This document shows, piece after piece, positions 51,447 through 61,347 of a stretch of DNA of 64,000 bases. The stretch lies in contig DBUB01000004.1 in the NCBI GenBank assembly GCA_002307725.1, forward strand, positions 62,001 through 126,000, written 5' to 3'. Positions within the stretch are counted from its first letter, which is position 1. The number at the start of each line of letters is the position of its first letter. The notes under the pieces were generated by a model. The model saw only the letters and a list, made by a program, of their open reading frames with translations, searched no databases and was not told the origin of the DNA. A program made the position numbers and the translations under genes. This stretch comes from Alphaproteobacteria bacterium UBA1301. GTDB taxonomy: Bacteria; Pseudomonadota; Alphaproteobacteria; Micropepsales; Micropepsaceae.

Positions 51447-52949
51447 CTAAATCTTCTGGTCGTATTCGCCGACTTCCTTGTGCTTCGACAGGCGGGCGTC
51501 GAGATCTTTGAAGATGGCGTGCTTGGCTTCGTCGGAGGTCGGGCTTTCCACCACCACCACCAGCGAGGGCTTGTTGGACGAAGCGCGGACCAGGCACCAG
51601 GTGCCGTCATCGAGGGTCACGCGTACGCCGTTGACTGTTACAATGGACGCAATGGCGTGGCCGAGGATTTTCCCACCCTTGGCTTTCAGGTCCTCGTATT
51701 CCTTGGTGATGGCGGCGACGACATCGTACTTGGCCTCGTCGGCGCAGAACGGGCTCATAGTCGGCGACGACCAGGTCTTGGGCAACGTCGCTTCGATCTC
51801 CGATAGCTTCTTGCCGCCGGCATGGTCGATCATTTCGAGCACCGCGATGGCGGCAACGATGCCGTCGTCATAACCGCGGCCATACGGCGGATTGAAGAAA
51901 TAGTGGCCGGACTTCTCGAAGCCCGCCAGTGCGTGCAATTCGGCGGTGCGGCGCTTGATGTAGGAATGGCCAGTCTTCCAGTAATCGGTCTTGACGCCAT
52001 TGGCTTTCAGCACCGGATCGATGGTGTAGATCGCGGTCGACTTGACATCGACCACAAAGGTCGCGCCCGGATGTTTGGTAGACATATCGCGCGCCAGCAG
52101 CACGCCCGTTTTGTCGGCGAAGATTTCCTCGCCGCGATCGTCGACCACGCCGCAGCGATCGCCGTCGCCGTCCAGCCCGATACACAGCTCGGCACCGTGC
52201 TTCTTCACCGCATCCGCCATGACGTGCAGCATGTGCAGGTCTTCCGGGTTCGGATTGTAGTTGGGGAAGTTGTAATCGAGCGCGGTATCGGCCTCGATAA
52301 CTTCGGCACCGATGCGGCGCAGCGCTTCCGGAGCGAAGGCGCCCGCGGTGCCGTTGCCCGTCGCCACCACCACCTTGATCGGGCGGCTCAGCTTGTGGCC
52401 CTTGGTGACGGCTTCGAGATACTGCTCGGCGAAATTCTCGACGAAGGTGTATTTGCCGCCGGCCTTCGCTTCGCTCTTGGCATTGAGCACAATGTCCTTC
52501 AGCTCATTGATCTCGTCGGGGCCAAAGGTGAGCGGCTTCTGGGAACCCATCTTGACACCGGTCCAGCCGTTTTCGTTGTGGCTGGCGGTAACCATCGCCA
52601 CGGCGGGGCAATCGAGCGCGAACTGGCCGTAATAAGCGACCGGCGTGGTACAGACGCCGACGTCCACCACGTCCATGCCGGCGTTGATGAGGCCGAGGGT
52701 CAGCGCTTGTTTGATCGACAGCGAATACGCCCGGTAGTCGTGGCCGGTGACGACTCGCGGCGCGCCATGGCGCAGAAAATAGGTGCCAAGGCCCAGGCCC
52801 AAAGCCTGCACGCCGAGCAGGTTCAATTCTTTGCCGAACAGCCAGCGGGCATCGTATTCGCGAAAGCCGTTGGGGGTGATCAGCGGGTAAATCTCGTTTT
52901 CAAAGGTGTTGGGCTTGAGATCGGAACGGGGTTTCAGCATGGGTGTCAT
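51447..52949 (-). CDS. Phosphomannomutase/phosphoglucomutase
   Basis: A 500-aa alpha-D-phosphohexomutase. The phosphoserine loop is TASHNENGWTGVK (serine in TASHN), the metal site is DGDGDRCGV, and the sugar loop is FEKSGHYFF. It interconverts mannose- or glucose-6-phosphate and the 1-phosphates, supplying the mannose-1-phosphate used by the guanylyltransferase at 33.9 kb. ATG at 52949 is used; a TTG at 52958 is in frame. Confidence 0.9.
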   Translation of the reverse strand: MTPMLKPRSDLKPNTFENEIYPLITPNGFREYDARWLFGKELNLLGVQALGLGLGTYFLRHGAPRVVTGHDYRAYSLSIKQALTLGLINAGMDVVDVGVCTTPVAYYGQFALDCPAVAMVTASHNENGWTGVKMGSQKPLTFGPDEINELKDIVLNAKSEAKAGGKYTFVENFAEQYLEAVTKGHKLSRPIKVVVATGNGTAGAFAPEALRRIGAEVIEADTALDYNFPNYNPNPEDLHMLHVMADAVKKHGAELCIGLDGDGDRCGVVDDRGEEIFADKTGVLLARDMSTKHPGATFVVDVKSTAIYTIDPVLKANGVKTDYWKTGHSYIKRRTAELHALAGFEKSGHYFFNPPYGRGYDDGIVAAIAVLEMIDHAGGKKLSEIEATLPKTWSSPTMSPFCADEAKYDVVAAITKEYEDLKAKGGKILGHAIASIVTVNGVRVTLDDGTWCLVRASSNKPSLVVVVESPTSDEAKHAIFKDLDARLSKHKEVGEYDQKI

Positions 52950-53086
52950 GGTTTCCAAGGTGGCGGCACCCTATCTAACGCAAGGCGCCGAAGAGGTGAA
53001 CGCCAAGAAGCGACTTTCGCGCGGAAAGAGGCTATTTTACCTCAGTGCGTCGTGGTACTATATATTGTACATGTTGGAAATGATGA

Positions 53087-53977
53087 ATGTCCGCTGATCT
53101 GACCAAGGCTGCCGAGCGGGCGGCGATGGCCAAACTCGCCGGGGCACTTGCGCTCCCCGCTTTCGAACCCGGCTGGGTCTGGCTGACCGGTGCTGGCCCT
53201 GGCGATCCCGGCCTGATTACCGCGCTAGGCCTTTTTGCGGTCAGCGCAGCGGACGTGATTTTATATGACGCGCTCGCCAACGAAGACCTTTTGAACCTGG
53301 CGCGGCCGGGCGCCGAGCTGATTTTCGCGGGAAAGCGCGCCGGCAAACGCTCGTGCCAGCAGTCCGACATTTCGCACACCCTGATTTCGCTGGCGATGAA
53401 GAACAAGCGCGTCCTGCGGCTCAAAGGCGGCGATCCCTTGGTGTTCGGGCGCGGCGCCGAAGAGGCTCTGGCGCTGGCGAGCGCAGGGGTGCCGTTCCGC
53501 ATCGTGCCTGGGGTGACGGCGGGGATCGGCGGATTAGCTTATGCCGGGATTCCAGTGACGCATCGCGACACCGGCCATGTGGTAACCTTTCTCACCGGTC
53601 ACGGCACCGACGGCAAACTGCCCGATCTCAACTGGGTTTCGATCGCACGCGGCTCGCCGACCCTGGTGCTTTACATGGCGCGCAAACATGCCGGCGAGAT
53701 TGCTGCGAAGCTGATCACAGCGGGGCGCAGCGCGAAGGAGCCTGCGGCGGTTGTCAGCAACGCTTCGCTCGCCAATCAATCGGTGCGCATAACCACGCTT
53801 GGCGCGCTCGGCGAAGCCGCGGCACAAAGTGCGATGCCAGCGATTCTGGTGATCGGCGAAACCGTTGCGCTCGCCGCCAGCATGGACTGGCTCGGCGCGA
53901 TGGGCAGCAAGGAACAAGCCGGTAATGTGCCGGACGAGCGACTGGTGCAACCCTTGCGAAAAGCATACATTGCTTGA
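53087..53977 (+). CDS. cobA: Uroporphyrinogen-III C-methyltransferase
   Basis: A 296-aa SAM-dependent enzyme making precorrin-2 from uroporphyrinogen III (siroheme and cobalamin route). The pattern is complete: VWLTGAGPGDPGLITALG, VLRLKGGDPLVFGRGAEE, PGVTAGIGGLAYAGIPVTHR and PTLVLYMA. It lacks the CysG dehydrogenase part. It is a single gene with no cob or cys partners here. Confidence 0.92.
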   Translation: MSADLTKAAERAAMAKLAGALALPAFEPGWVWLTGAGPGDPGLITALGLFAVSAADVILYDALANEDLLNLARPGAELIFAGKRAGKRSCQQSDISHTLISLAMKNKRVLRLKGGDPLVFGRGAEEALALASAGVPFRIVPGVTAGIGGLAYAGIPVTHRDTGHVVTFLTGHGTDGKLPDLNWVSIARGSPTLVLYMARKHAGEIAAKLITAGRSAKEPAAVVSNASLANQSVRITTLGALGEAAAQSAMPAILVIGETVALAASMDWLGAMGSKEQAGNVPDERLVQPLRKAYIA

Positions 53978-53993
53978 GCTAGAGGATTGATGG

Positions 53994-54269
53994 ATGCCCA
54001 AGGCCGAGATTCAGTTCAGGCCCGTAAGACTTACCGGCAAACCTGCCTTGCGCAAAAAGCGCGTCCGGCAGTCGAGCGGGGAAATGATCTCGGTCTATTC
54101 GCTTGACGCCGAGGGCACCAACCTTGCGGCCAATCTCAGCGCGGTTTTTGCCAAGAACGTCGCAGCTGCAAGACGGGAAAATAGTACTCTTTCGCTCGCC
54201 AAGAAGGGTGCAAAGGCGTCGTTAAAGGTCGCCACGAAGAGCAACAAGAAGCGTCCCCCAAAGGGCTAG
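53994..54269 (+). CDS. Small basic protein, possible antitoxin partner
   Basis: A 91-aa basic protein (RLTGKPALRKKRVRQSSGEM, then DAEGTNLAANLSAVFAKNVA and a Lys-rich tail). No known domain. It lies 19 bp before the Zeta-like kinase and is co-directional, the placement expected for an antitoxin or adaptor. The Lys-rich C-terminus may bind nucleic acid. Function is inferred from position only. Confidence 0.5.
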   Translation: MPKAEIQFRPVRLTGKPALRKKRVRQSSGEMISVYSLDAEGTNLAANLSAVFAKNVAAARRENSTLSLAKKGAKASLKVATKSNKKRPPKG

Positions 54270-54288
54270 TCCGGTGCACGGGGAGCGC

Positions 54289-54888
54289 ATGGGCAAGCTG
54301 GAAAAGCCGAGTTTCTGGATTGTTGCCGGACCGAACGGTTCAGGAAAAAGCACGTTTTACGACAGAACCGACATCGAAGGGTTCGGTCGCTCTATCTGGA
54401 TCATCAACCCCGACGTGCTGACGGACCAAATCTGCGAACAGGAACAGATGGATCGGCTGACGGCAAACAAGGCCGCCTTGGATCGCATCTGGAATTGGCT
54501 TCGCGCCTCGATACGCGTGCATCACACCATTGGTGTCGAGACCGTGTTATCAACGCCGAAATACCGTCGGCTCGTCAAACTGGCAAAACTGTTCGGCTTC
54601 GAAATCAAACTGCTCTACGTGACGCTGAAATCGCCCGAACTCAACGTCGAGCGCGTGCGCCTGCGCGTCGCAAAAGGCGGGCATGGCGTTACGGAAGACA
54701 AGATCCGCGCACGCCGGGAACGCTCCTTCAAACAACTGCCGTGGTTTCTGAGAAATGCCGATCTTGCGCTCATTTTTGACAACTCGGGCCCCAAACCAAG
54801 GCTCATTGGCCGCAAGCACGGCGGTGTTCTCGAAATCGATCCTCTTGCCGGTCCAGACATCACGCAGGCGGCCAACCGCGGCCGGTGA
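54289..54888 (+). CDS. Zeta-toxin-like P-loop kinase
   Basis: A 199-aa ATPase of the Zeta-toxin/AAA_33 type. The P-loop is WIVAGPNGSGKST (residues 9-21); INPDVL, IGVETVLST and KLLYVTLKSPELNVERVR match the family, in which the enzyme phosphorylates UDP-N-acetylglucosamine in characterised toxins. Many chromosomal relatives are not toxic. ATG at 54289 has GGGGAGCGC upstream; a GTG at 54274 is in frame. Confidence 0.85.
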   Translation: MGKLEKPSFWIVAGPNGSGKSTFYDRTDIEGFGRSIWIINPDVLTDQICEQEQMDRLTANKAALDRIWNWLRASIRVHHTIGVETVLSTPKYRRLVKLAKLFGFEIKLLYVTLKSPELNVERVRLRVAKGGHGVTEDKIRARRERSFKQLPWFLRNADLALIFDNSGPKPRLIGRKHGGVLEIDPLAGPDITQAANRGR

Positions 54889-55007
54889 CCGGCTGCTTGG
54901 CGCGCACATCGCCGGTTGGGCGCAATTGCCGCCGCGCGTCTGCCGCACAGATTAACCCGCCCTTAAAGAGCGAAGCGTACACTCCCACAACTGTCCGGAG
55001 AAACGGC

Positions 55008-55538
55008 ATGGCCAAGGCCCAGTTCCACAAAAATCAGCGCGTCTACGTCAAACCCGTGGGCACATGGGCGTTGGTCGAGCATGTGGTCCCGCATTGGACC
55101 AAGGGTCTCGGTGAACCCATCCGCGTGCACTACGACTGCGGGCTGGGGCGCGAGTTCACTGCCGAAGAACTGCAACAGGAAGAACCGATCCCGGAAAAAC
55201 TGCAGAGCCAAAGCGAACGCTGGCGCGTCACCCGCGCCCGCAACAAATGGCAGCCGACCGAAGACTGCTCACGCCATCCGGTACCGGGTACCTATCCGGT
55301 GATCGTCACCGGCGAACAGGACTGGGGCGGCTGGCGCGTGCCGGGCGCCGAATACGATCTCAATCCAAGCCGCATCGAGCGGCAAGCGCGTCTGATCGCC
55401 TCTGCACCAGCGCTGGAACGGATTGCCGGAGCCCTTGTCAGTTGGGCGCGAAAATCAGGCGAGGACATGCCGACGGAACTCGCCGAATACGCGCATGATG
55501 CCCAGGACGTGCTGACAAAAATCGAGATGGGTGGTTAA
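55008..55538 (+). CDS. Conserved hypothetical protein
   Basis: A 176-aa soluble protein (MAKAQFHKNQRVYVKPVGTW, then GLGEPIRVHYDCGLGREFTA and PVPGTYPVIVTGEQDWGGWR). The N-terminal third resembles a small beta-barrel. Homologues are probably confined to alphaproteobacteria. It overlaps the next ORF's possible 5' extension but not its likely start. No function is assigned. Confidence 0.65.
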   Translation: MAKAQFHKNQRVYVKPVGTWALVEHVVPHWTKGLGEPIRVHYDCGLGREFTAEELQQEEPIPEKLQSQSERWRVTRARNKWQPTEDCSRHPVPGTYPVIVTGEQDWGGWRVPGAEYDLNPSRIERQARLIASAPALERIAGALVSWARKSGEDMPTELAEYAHDAQDVLTKIEMGG

Positions 55539-55557
55539 GGCGGAAGAAGGGGGGGAC

Positions 55558-56070
55558 ATGTCGCTGCAGACAATCACGAAGTGCATTCCCGACAACTCGA
55601 CGTTCAGCCAGATCGGGTTCGACAACTTCGACAGCGAGGTGCTGCGATCGGGCTATCAATACTGGCTGACCAAATGCGGGACCCGCCGCTTTCCGTCGCG
55701 CGATGACATCCGGCCGCGGGAAATCGCCAGTTCGCTGCGGTACGTTTCCCTCATCAAGGTCGAAGGCGCCGATTTCATCTATCGCATCGTCGGCGACGTC
55801 GTCGTGATGAGCTTCGGCGTGCCGCTGCAGAACCGCCGCCTCAGCGATCTGGCCTATGACGAGCCCGGCTTCGACATCTTCGTGATCCCGATGTTGCGCA
55901 AAGTCGTTCGCAGCGGCGAACCGCTCGCCTTGCGCGGCAAGGTCGGCCGCGATGTCGTTCGCGCCAATTTTACCGATTGCGAAAACCTGCTGCTGCCGCT
56001 CGGGCCCGACGACAACACCGTCGACCACGTCCTGGCTTTCGGCTTCTACACATCGCATCCGTTCGGATAA
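55558..56070 (+). CDS. PAS_5-domain protein
   Basis: A 170-aa single-domain PAS protein of the PAS_5 kind, an alphaproteobacterial group: SEVLRSGYQYWLTKCGTRRF at residues 25-44, PSRDDIRPREIASSLRYVSL, then IYRIVGDVVV. No output domain is present, so it probably acts by protein contacts, as do relatives in stress or cell-cycle signalling. GGGGG precedes the ATG at 55558. Confidence 0.82.
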   Translation: MSLQTITKCIPDNSTFSQIGFDNFDSEVLRSGYQYWLTKCGTRRFPSRDDIRPREIASSLRYVSLIKVEGADFIYRIVGDVVVMSFGVPLQNRRLSDLAYDEPGFDIFVIPMLRKVVRSGEPLALRGKVGRDVVRANFTDCENLLLPLGPDDNTVDHVLAFGFYTSHPFG

Positions 56071-56206
56071 ATCTTAAGGAAGCTGTGGGTAAAGCCGGGG
56101 TAGCTGGGCTGGTCTTTGGCCCGCCGGACGTAAAAATCGCGAAAAAGGTCGAATGCTCCGGGCGGTTCCGGTATACCCGTGCCGCGGCAAAAACCGGATT
56201 CATCGC

Positions 56207-58822
56207 ATGCGTACCGACGAGCCTCACGCCATTCACCTCAAGGACTATCGCGCACCAGACTATAAGGTCTCGGAAATTGCGCTCGACTTCAGCCTCGATC
56301 CGCAGACGACCCGAGTCGCCGCCCGCATGCGCGTGGTGCGGATGGGCGAGCACGGCGCGCCGCTGGTGTTGAACGGCGAAGCACTCAAGCTCGTATCGGT
56401 GGCAATCGACGGCCACCCCTTGACGGCCGATCAGTACACGATAGAGCCGGAACTGCTGGTCATTCCGGACGTGCCGGAGAAGTTCGTGCTCGACGTGGTG
56501 ACGGAAATCGCGCCAGCGGAGAACACACGCCTGTCGGGACTCTACACCGCGAAGGGCTTGTTCTGCACCCAATGTGAAGCTGAAGGTTTCCGCCGTATCA
56601 CCTATTTCCTCGATCGCCCAGACGTGCTCGCGGTCTATACGACGCGGATCGAAGCCGACAAAACGCTCTATCCGGTACTGCTGTCGAACGGCAACCTAAT
56701 GGAGAGTGGCGACCTGGCGAATGGGCGTCATTTTGCAGTGTGGAACGATCCGTTCCCCAAGCCGTGTTACCTGTTCGCGCTGGTGGCGGGCGATCTCGGC
56801 GTCTTGGAAGATTCGCGTGTGACGATGAGCGGGCGCAAGGTCGACCTCAAGATTTTCGTCGAGCACGGCAATGAGCCGCGCGCGGCCTATGCGATGGACA
56901 GCCTTAAGCGCGCGATGGCGTGGGACGAACAGGCTTACGGGCGCGAATACGATCTCAACATCTTCATGATCGTGGCGGTGTCGGCGTTCAATTTCGGCGC
57001 CATGGAGAACAAGGGCCTTAATATCTTCAACGATCGCGTGCTGCTGGCCTCGCCCGAAACCGCGACCGACGACGACTATGCCCGCATCGAAGGCGTGGTG
57101 GCGCATGAATACTTCCACAACTGGTCCGGCGACCGCATCACTTGCCGCGATTGGTTCCAATTGTCGTTGAAAGAAGGCTTCACGGTGTTCCGCGATCAGG
57201 GATTTTCCGCCGATCAGCGAAGCCACGCCGTCAAGCGCATCGAAGACGTGCGGGCGCTGCGCCTGCGCCAGTTCCAGGAAGATGCGGGACCGCTGGCGCA
57301 CCCGGTGCAGCCCGAGAGCTACATCACCATCGACAATTTCTACACCTCGACCATCTACGAAAAAGGCGCCGAGGTGATCGGCATGCTGAAGACGCTGGTG
57401 GGCAACGAGGCCTTCCGCAAAGCCACCGATCTCTATTTCTCGCGCCACGACGGCCAAGCCGCGACGGTGGAGGATTTTGTCAAGAGCTTCGAGGACGCGA
57501 CCGGCCGCGATCTGACGCAATTCCGCCGCTGGTACGCGCAAGCGGGAACACCGGTGATCACGGCAGAAGGCCATTACGACGCCGCCAAGAAAACCTATGA
57601 GTTGACCCTCAGCCAAGCGCTGAGGCCCACGCCGGGCCAGCCGGAAAAACTGCCGATGCAGATTCCGGTGCGCCTCGGTCTGGTTGGCCAATCTGGCCGT
57701 GCCCTACCCTTGACGCTGGAAGGCGACAACGCGCCGGGGCCCGACGAACGCGTTGTGGAACTAACCGAAGCAACGCAGCACTTCCGCTTTACCGGCGTGG
57801 CAGAAGCGCCACTGCTGTCGGTGGGGCGGCGGTTCTCGGCGCCAGCGGTGTTCAAGCTCGAACAAAGCGCGGCCGATCGCACCCATCTGATGGCGCACGA
57901 TCCCGACAGCTTCAATCGCTGGGAAGCTGGCCAGGCTGCCGCGCGCACGGCGATGCTGAATATGATCGCGGGCGCAGCACCCGATCCGCTGTATGTCGCC
58001 GCCATCGGGCCGGTGCTGGACCAAGCGCTGGACGATATGGCGTTTGCCGCCAACATGCTGTCGCTGCCGCTCGAAAGCGAAATCGCGATGGCGATGGACG
58101 TGGTCGATCCCGACGCGATTCATGCCGCCCGCACGGGGTTACTGCAGACCGTCGCGACGGCGCATCATGAAAAATTCGCGGCGTTGTACGGCAAGCTCTC
58201 GGCAAGCGGGCCGTTCTCGGCGGACGCCAAAGCGGCGGGCCAGCGCGCCTTGCGCAACGCCTGTTTGCGCTTCCTGACGGCGGCCGACGACGAGGCAGCA
58301 GCGGGCTTGGCGGCGCGGCACTATGAGACCGCGACCAACATGACCGACATGATCGCCGGGCTCGCGGCGCTAACGCGCATGTTTTCGTCGCCAACCAAGA
58401 AAGCGCTGGCGCATTTCCACCAACGCTTCGCCGGCGACCCGCTGGTGCTCGACAAATGGATGGGCCTGCAGGCTGGCTCGCCGCGCGCCGATACGGTGGA
58501 CTGCGTACGGGAGTTGATGCAGGACCCGCATTACGACATCAAGAATCCCAACCGCGTGCGGGCGCTGGTGGGGGCGTTCTCGGTCAACCAACTCCGCTTC
58601 CACGCTGCAGACGGCTCGGGCTATGCCCTGGTGGGCGAAATCGTACGCCAGCTCGACGGCATCAACGCGCAAGTTGCTGCACGCATGGCGGGCGCCTTCG
58701 AAACCTGGCGGCGGTTCGATCCGGCGCGGGCGGCGCGGATGCGGGCCGAACTGGAATCGATGCTCAAGACACCCGGCCTGTCGTCGAATATGTTTGAAGT
58801 TGTATCGAAAATGCTGGCCTGA
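56207..58822 (+). CDS. pepN: Aminopeptidase N
   Basis: An 871-aa M1 zinc aminopeptidase that removes N-terminal residues from peptides. The exopeptidase motif is GAMEN (264-268), and the zinc site is HEYFHNW (His300, Glu301, His304) followed by LKEGFTVFRDQ with the third ligand. The order is N-terminal beta domain, catalytic domain, small beta domain and helical C-terminal domain. The ATG at 56207 gives the family N-terminus (RTDEPHAIHLKDY). Cytosolic, no signal. Confidence 0.94.
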   Translation: MRTDEPHAIHLKDYRAPDYKVSEIALDFSLDPQTTRVAARMRVVRMGEHGAPLVLNGEALKLVSVAIDGHPLTADQYTIEPELLVIPDVPEKFVLDVVTEIAPAENTRLSGLYTAKGLFCTQCEAEGFRRITYFLDRPDVLAVYTTRIEADKTLYPVLLSNGNLMESGDLANGRHFAVWNDPFPKPCYLFALVAGDLGVLEDSRVTMSGRKVDLKIFVEHGNEPRAAYAMDSLKRAMAWDEQAYGREYDLNIFMIVAVSAFNFGAMENKGLNIFNDRVLLASPETATDDDYARIEGVVAHEYFHNWSGDRITCRDWFQLSLKEGFTVFRDQGFSADQRSHAVKRIEDVRALRLRQFQEDAGPLAHPVQPESYITIDNFYTSTIYEKGAEVIGMLKTLVGNEAFRKATDLYFSRHDGQAATVEDFVKSFEDATGRDLTQFRRWYAQAGTPVITAEGHYDAAKKTYELTLSQALRPTPGQPEKLPMQIPVRLGLVGQSGRALPLTLEGDNAPGPDERVVELTEATQHFRFTGVAEAPLLSVGRRFSAPAVFKLEQSAADRTHLMAHDPDSFNRWEAGQAAARTAMLNMIAGAAPDPLYVAAIGPVLDQALDDMAFAANMLSLPLESEIAMAMDVVDPDAIHAARTGLLQTVATAHHEKFAALYGKLSASGPFSADAKAAGQRALRNACLRFLTAADDEAAAGLAARHYETATNMTDMIAGLAALTRMFSSPTKKALAHFHQRFAGDPLVLDKWMGLQAGSPRADTVDCVRELMQDPHYDIKNPNRVRALVGAFSVNQLRFHAADGSGYALVGEIVRQLDGINAQVAARMAGAFETWRRFDPARAARMRAELESMLKTPGLSSNMFEVVSKMLA

Positions 58823-58917
58823 TCCCCCCTGAGTCGTTTGGGACTCTTCACACGGAGTCAAGTGATTCTCATAATCCGACTTGCGCGAATCACCGGACCG
58901 CGCAGGGCACGGGATTC

Positions 58918-60447
58918 ATGGCGGGGCAGACCATCGCAATACGGCCGCCGTTCGGCGGTGTGCTGGCGAAAATTGCCGCGCTGTCCGCGCGCAACATCCG
59001 GCTGACCGTCATTTCCTGCGTGATCGTGATCTGCGGCAGCTTTGCCGCGGCCGGGGCGCTGCAATTTCGCTTCGAAACCGCCAACGCGGGCCGCCAAGCC
59101 GCTTATTTCGAAACCAAGCGGGCCGAAGATGTCGCCGCCATGGTGTCCGCAACGCTGGGCCGCCAGAAGAAGGTCGGCCGCCAGTTCGCTACCGGCGAGA
59201 TTTTCTCGCTGCCACCGGACGTGCACGGCATCGTGGTGTCCGACGCGCTCGGCAAGGTCTCGGCGGCGATCGGCGACGCTATCCCGATGACCAATCTCGC
59301 CGGGCTCGTCATCGACCATCCGGTGGTGGTCAGCGGGCGCGGCACAACCGTCGTCGCCTTTCGCGATGGCATCGACATCATCGCGGTCAGCTTCGGTCCG
59401 CTGGTGCCGGGACCGGTCTTGAACAACCTTGAGATCGCGGTGCCAGGCGGGGCCAATATCGCGGGCACACCGATCACGGGGCATACCATTACCGCCGCGG
59501 TGCCATCCTGGCGGGTGGAAGTGCGGGTGCCGGCGCAAGACCCGGGCGGGCTTCGCGCTTGGTACGGCTCGCTGCCGCTCTATTTGTTCGTGATCCTCGG
59601 CCCCGCGCTGGTGGGGGCGTGGCTCGCCACCGTGTTCGTGCGCGAATTCGAGCGCCACGCCAAAACCAGCGAAGCGATCCGCGCCTTGCGCTCGACCCGT
59701 CCGGCCGAAGCGCGATTGCTGGTGCGGCTGGCCAATGCGGAACGCCAAGCGATCGAGGCCCAGCGCTCCAAGAGCGAGTTCATTGCCCATATGAGCCATG
59801 AACTGCGCACGCCCCTCAACGCCGTCATCGGCTTTGCCGAAGTGATCGAGCGCGGCTTCTTCGGGCCGGTCGGACACAAGAAGTACGTCGAATATGCGCA
59901 CGACATCGGAATGGCAGGACGCGCCCTGCATACCAAGGTTGGCGATATTCTCGAATTCGCCAACATTGAGGCGGGCCGTTATCCGCTCAAGCCGGTGCAT
60001 TTCGACATCACCGAAGTGGTCGAAACCTGCGTCATGGAAAACGGTGGGCGCGCCTTCTCGCGCAAGATCGATCTTGCCATGAGGCCGGCGGCGGCTTCGC
60101 AGGTGTTCGCCGATCCGCTGGCGGTGCGCCGCATCGTAACCAATCTTCTCTGCAACGCCCTGACCTACACGCCGGAAGGCGGACACGTGACCGTCACCAT
60201 CAACGAGGACGCCGGCGCCATCTCGGTGGCGGTGGCCGACAGTGGCAGCGGTTTCTCGGCGAGCGAACGTTCGGCGGCCGGAATCGCGTTCCGGCGGTTC
60301 GAGCGCGTCGGCGTTTCGACCGGCACCGGATTGGGACTCGCCATCGTGGTAGCACTGGCGCGGCGTATGGGTGGCGCCTTGCGCCTCGAAAGCGAGCCGG
60401 GCGGCGGAACCTCGGCCGAACTCAGACTGCCAAAAACACTGGATTAG
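58918..60447 (+). CDS. Membrane sensor histidine kinase (PleC/DivJ-like)
   Basis: A 509-aa kinase with two membrane spans (about 27-50 and 222-244) around a periplasmic sensor of about 170 residues, then HisKA with phospho-acceptor His294 in MSHELRTPLNAVIGFAEV and HATPase_c (NLLCNALTYTPEGG, GTGLGLAIVVALARRM). Full-length H-box matches the PleC/DivJ group of alphaproteobacterial cell-cycle and stress kinases. No response regulator is adjacent. It converges with the metal-sensor gene, overlapping its stop by 4 bp. Confidence 0.88.
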   Translation: MAGQTIAIRPPFGGVLAKIAALSARNIRLTVISCVIVICGSFAAAGALQFRFETANAGRQAAYFETKRAEDVAAMVSATLGRQKKVGRQFATGEIFSLPPDVHGIVVSDALGKVSAAIGDAIPMTNLAGLVIDHPVVVSGRGTTVVAFRDGIDIIAVSFGPLVPGPVLNNLEIAVPGGANIAGTPITGHTITAAVPSWRVEVRVPAQDPGGLRAWYGSLPLYLFVILGPALVGAWLATVFVREFERHAKTSEAIRALRSTRPAEARLLVRLANAERQAIEAQRSKSEFIAHMSHELRTPLNAVIGFAEVIERGFFGPVGHKKYVEYAHDIGMAGRALHTKVGDILEFANIEAGRYPLKPVHFDITEVVETCVMENGGRAFSRKIDLAMRPAAASQVFADPLAVRRIVTNLLCNALTYTPEGGHVTVTINEDAGAISVAVADSGSGFSASERSAAGIAFRRFERVGVSTGTGLGLAIVVALARRMGGALRLESEPGGGTSAELRLPKTLD

Positions 60448-61004
60448 CGGTCGCCGCGATTTGGCTGGTCATCACCGTGACGGCGCCAGCCGGGACCACC
60501 GCGGTCATGCGGCTGGGGCACGATCACCTTCTGGCGTTCTTCCGGCGTCAGCAACGCACCGGTTTCGGCGGCGATCTTCAGCATCTCGATCTCGAACGCG
60601 GCGTCGGCGGCCTGCACGCGGGCGAATGCCTGCTTGAGAGCGGGCTTGTCGTAGCTGGGCGCCGTGTAAAGCCGCACCACTTCGCGGCGGGCGTTAAGGG
60701 CATCGGCCTTGAGTGTATTCAGTCGGTCGCGATGGGCCTTGGTGACGGCGCGCAAGGCATCCTGCTTGCCCGGCACAACGTGCATCAGCACGCGCGGCGA
60801 CATAATCTGGTGCACCTGCTGGCGTTCGACCATGCCCTGCATCGGCCCGCCGCCCATGGGACCGCCCATCGGAAACAGCGACTGATGCCAACCGAAGCGG
60901 ACCACCGCCATGGCGATGACTCCGGCCAACAAGAGGTTGACGCAGAGCGAAACGATCAGGGTCACATTCCAGCGCGAACGGGCGGGAGGAGGTAGTGCGC
61001 TCAT
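60444..61004 (-). CDS. CnrX/Spy-like periplasmic metal-sensing protein
   Basis: A 186-aa protein with an N-terminal membrane anchor or signal (NVTLIVSLCVNLLLAGVIAM, about 13-35), a Met/Gly-rich segment (GGPMGGGPMQGM) and a helical metal_resist-like domain (about 75-165). The charged C-terminus ends in GGPGWRRHGD. It lies 4 bp after the anti-sigma gene, in the order sigma, anti-sigma, sensor, the arrangement of CnrH-CnrY-CnrX. Confidence 0.75.
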   Translation of the reverse strand: MSALPPPARSRWNVTLIVSLCVNLLLAGVIAMAVVRFGWHQSLFPMGGPMGGGPMQGMVERQQVHQIMSPRVLMHVVPGKQDALRAVTKAHRDRLNTLKADALNARREVVRLYTAPSYDKPALKQAFARVQAADAAFEIEMLKIAAETGALLTPEERQKVIVPQPHDRGGPGWRRHGDDQPNRGDR

Positions 61005-61008
61005 CTGA

Positions 61009-61347
61009 CTAGTCCATGTCCATGTCGGGCGTCGCGTCCAAGGCGGCAACGGCAACCTGATCCGACACCGCAGCGGCCGTACCGGGCGACGGCAGGATGG
61101 CGCCCGCCGTCAAACCTATCACCAGCGAGAAGGCCAACACCGAAGCCGGCTGCCACACCGGCGCGCCGGGCCACAGGCGCTCGCCGATACGGGCCAGCAT
61201 TGCTGTGAGCTTGCTAGGGCGCGCCGCCACGCGATCAAAGTCGCCGAGAATGCGCGCCGCAAGCGTGGCCGGAACCATCGTTGTCGGCAGCCCTTTCAGG
61301 ATTTCGTGCGTGAAACCCGCGTCGTCCATCCGTTCGTTCTCACCCAT
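61009..61347 (-). CDS. Probable membrane anti-sigma factor (CnrY-like)
   Basis: A 112-aa protein: a cytosolic N-terminal part (1-62), one transmembrane helix (about 67-88, ASVLAFSLVIGLTAGAILP) and a short periplasmic tail ending DMDMD. There is no ZAS zinc motif. The ATG overlaps the sigma-factor stop codon (TGATG). Placement and topology identify it as the likely anti-sigma factor; the sequence itself shows no family signature. Confidence 0.65.
   Translation of the reverse strand: MGENERMDDAGFTHEILKGLPTTMVPATLAARILGDFDRVAARPSKLTAMLARIGERLWPGAPVWQPASVLAFSLVIGLTAGAILPSPGTAAAVSDQVAVAALDATPDMDMD

Noticed and set aside
51822..53102. 426-aa plus-strand ORF opposite the phosphohexomutase gene
   Set aside because: Antisense shadow of a conserved enzyme; no signature and biased composition.
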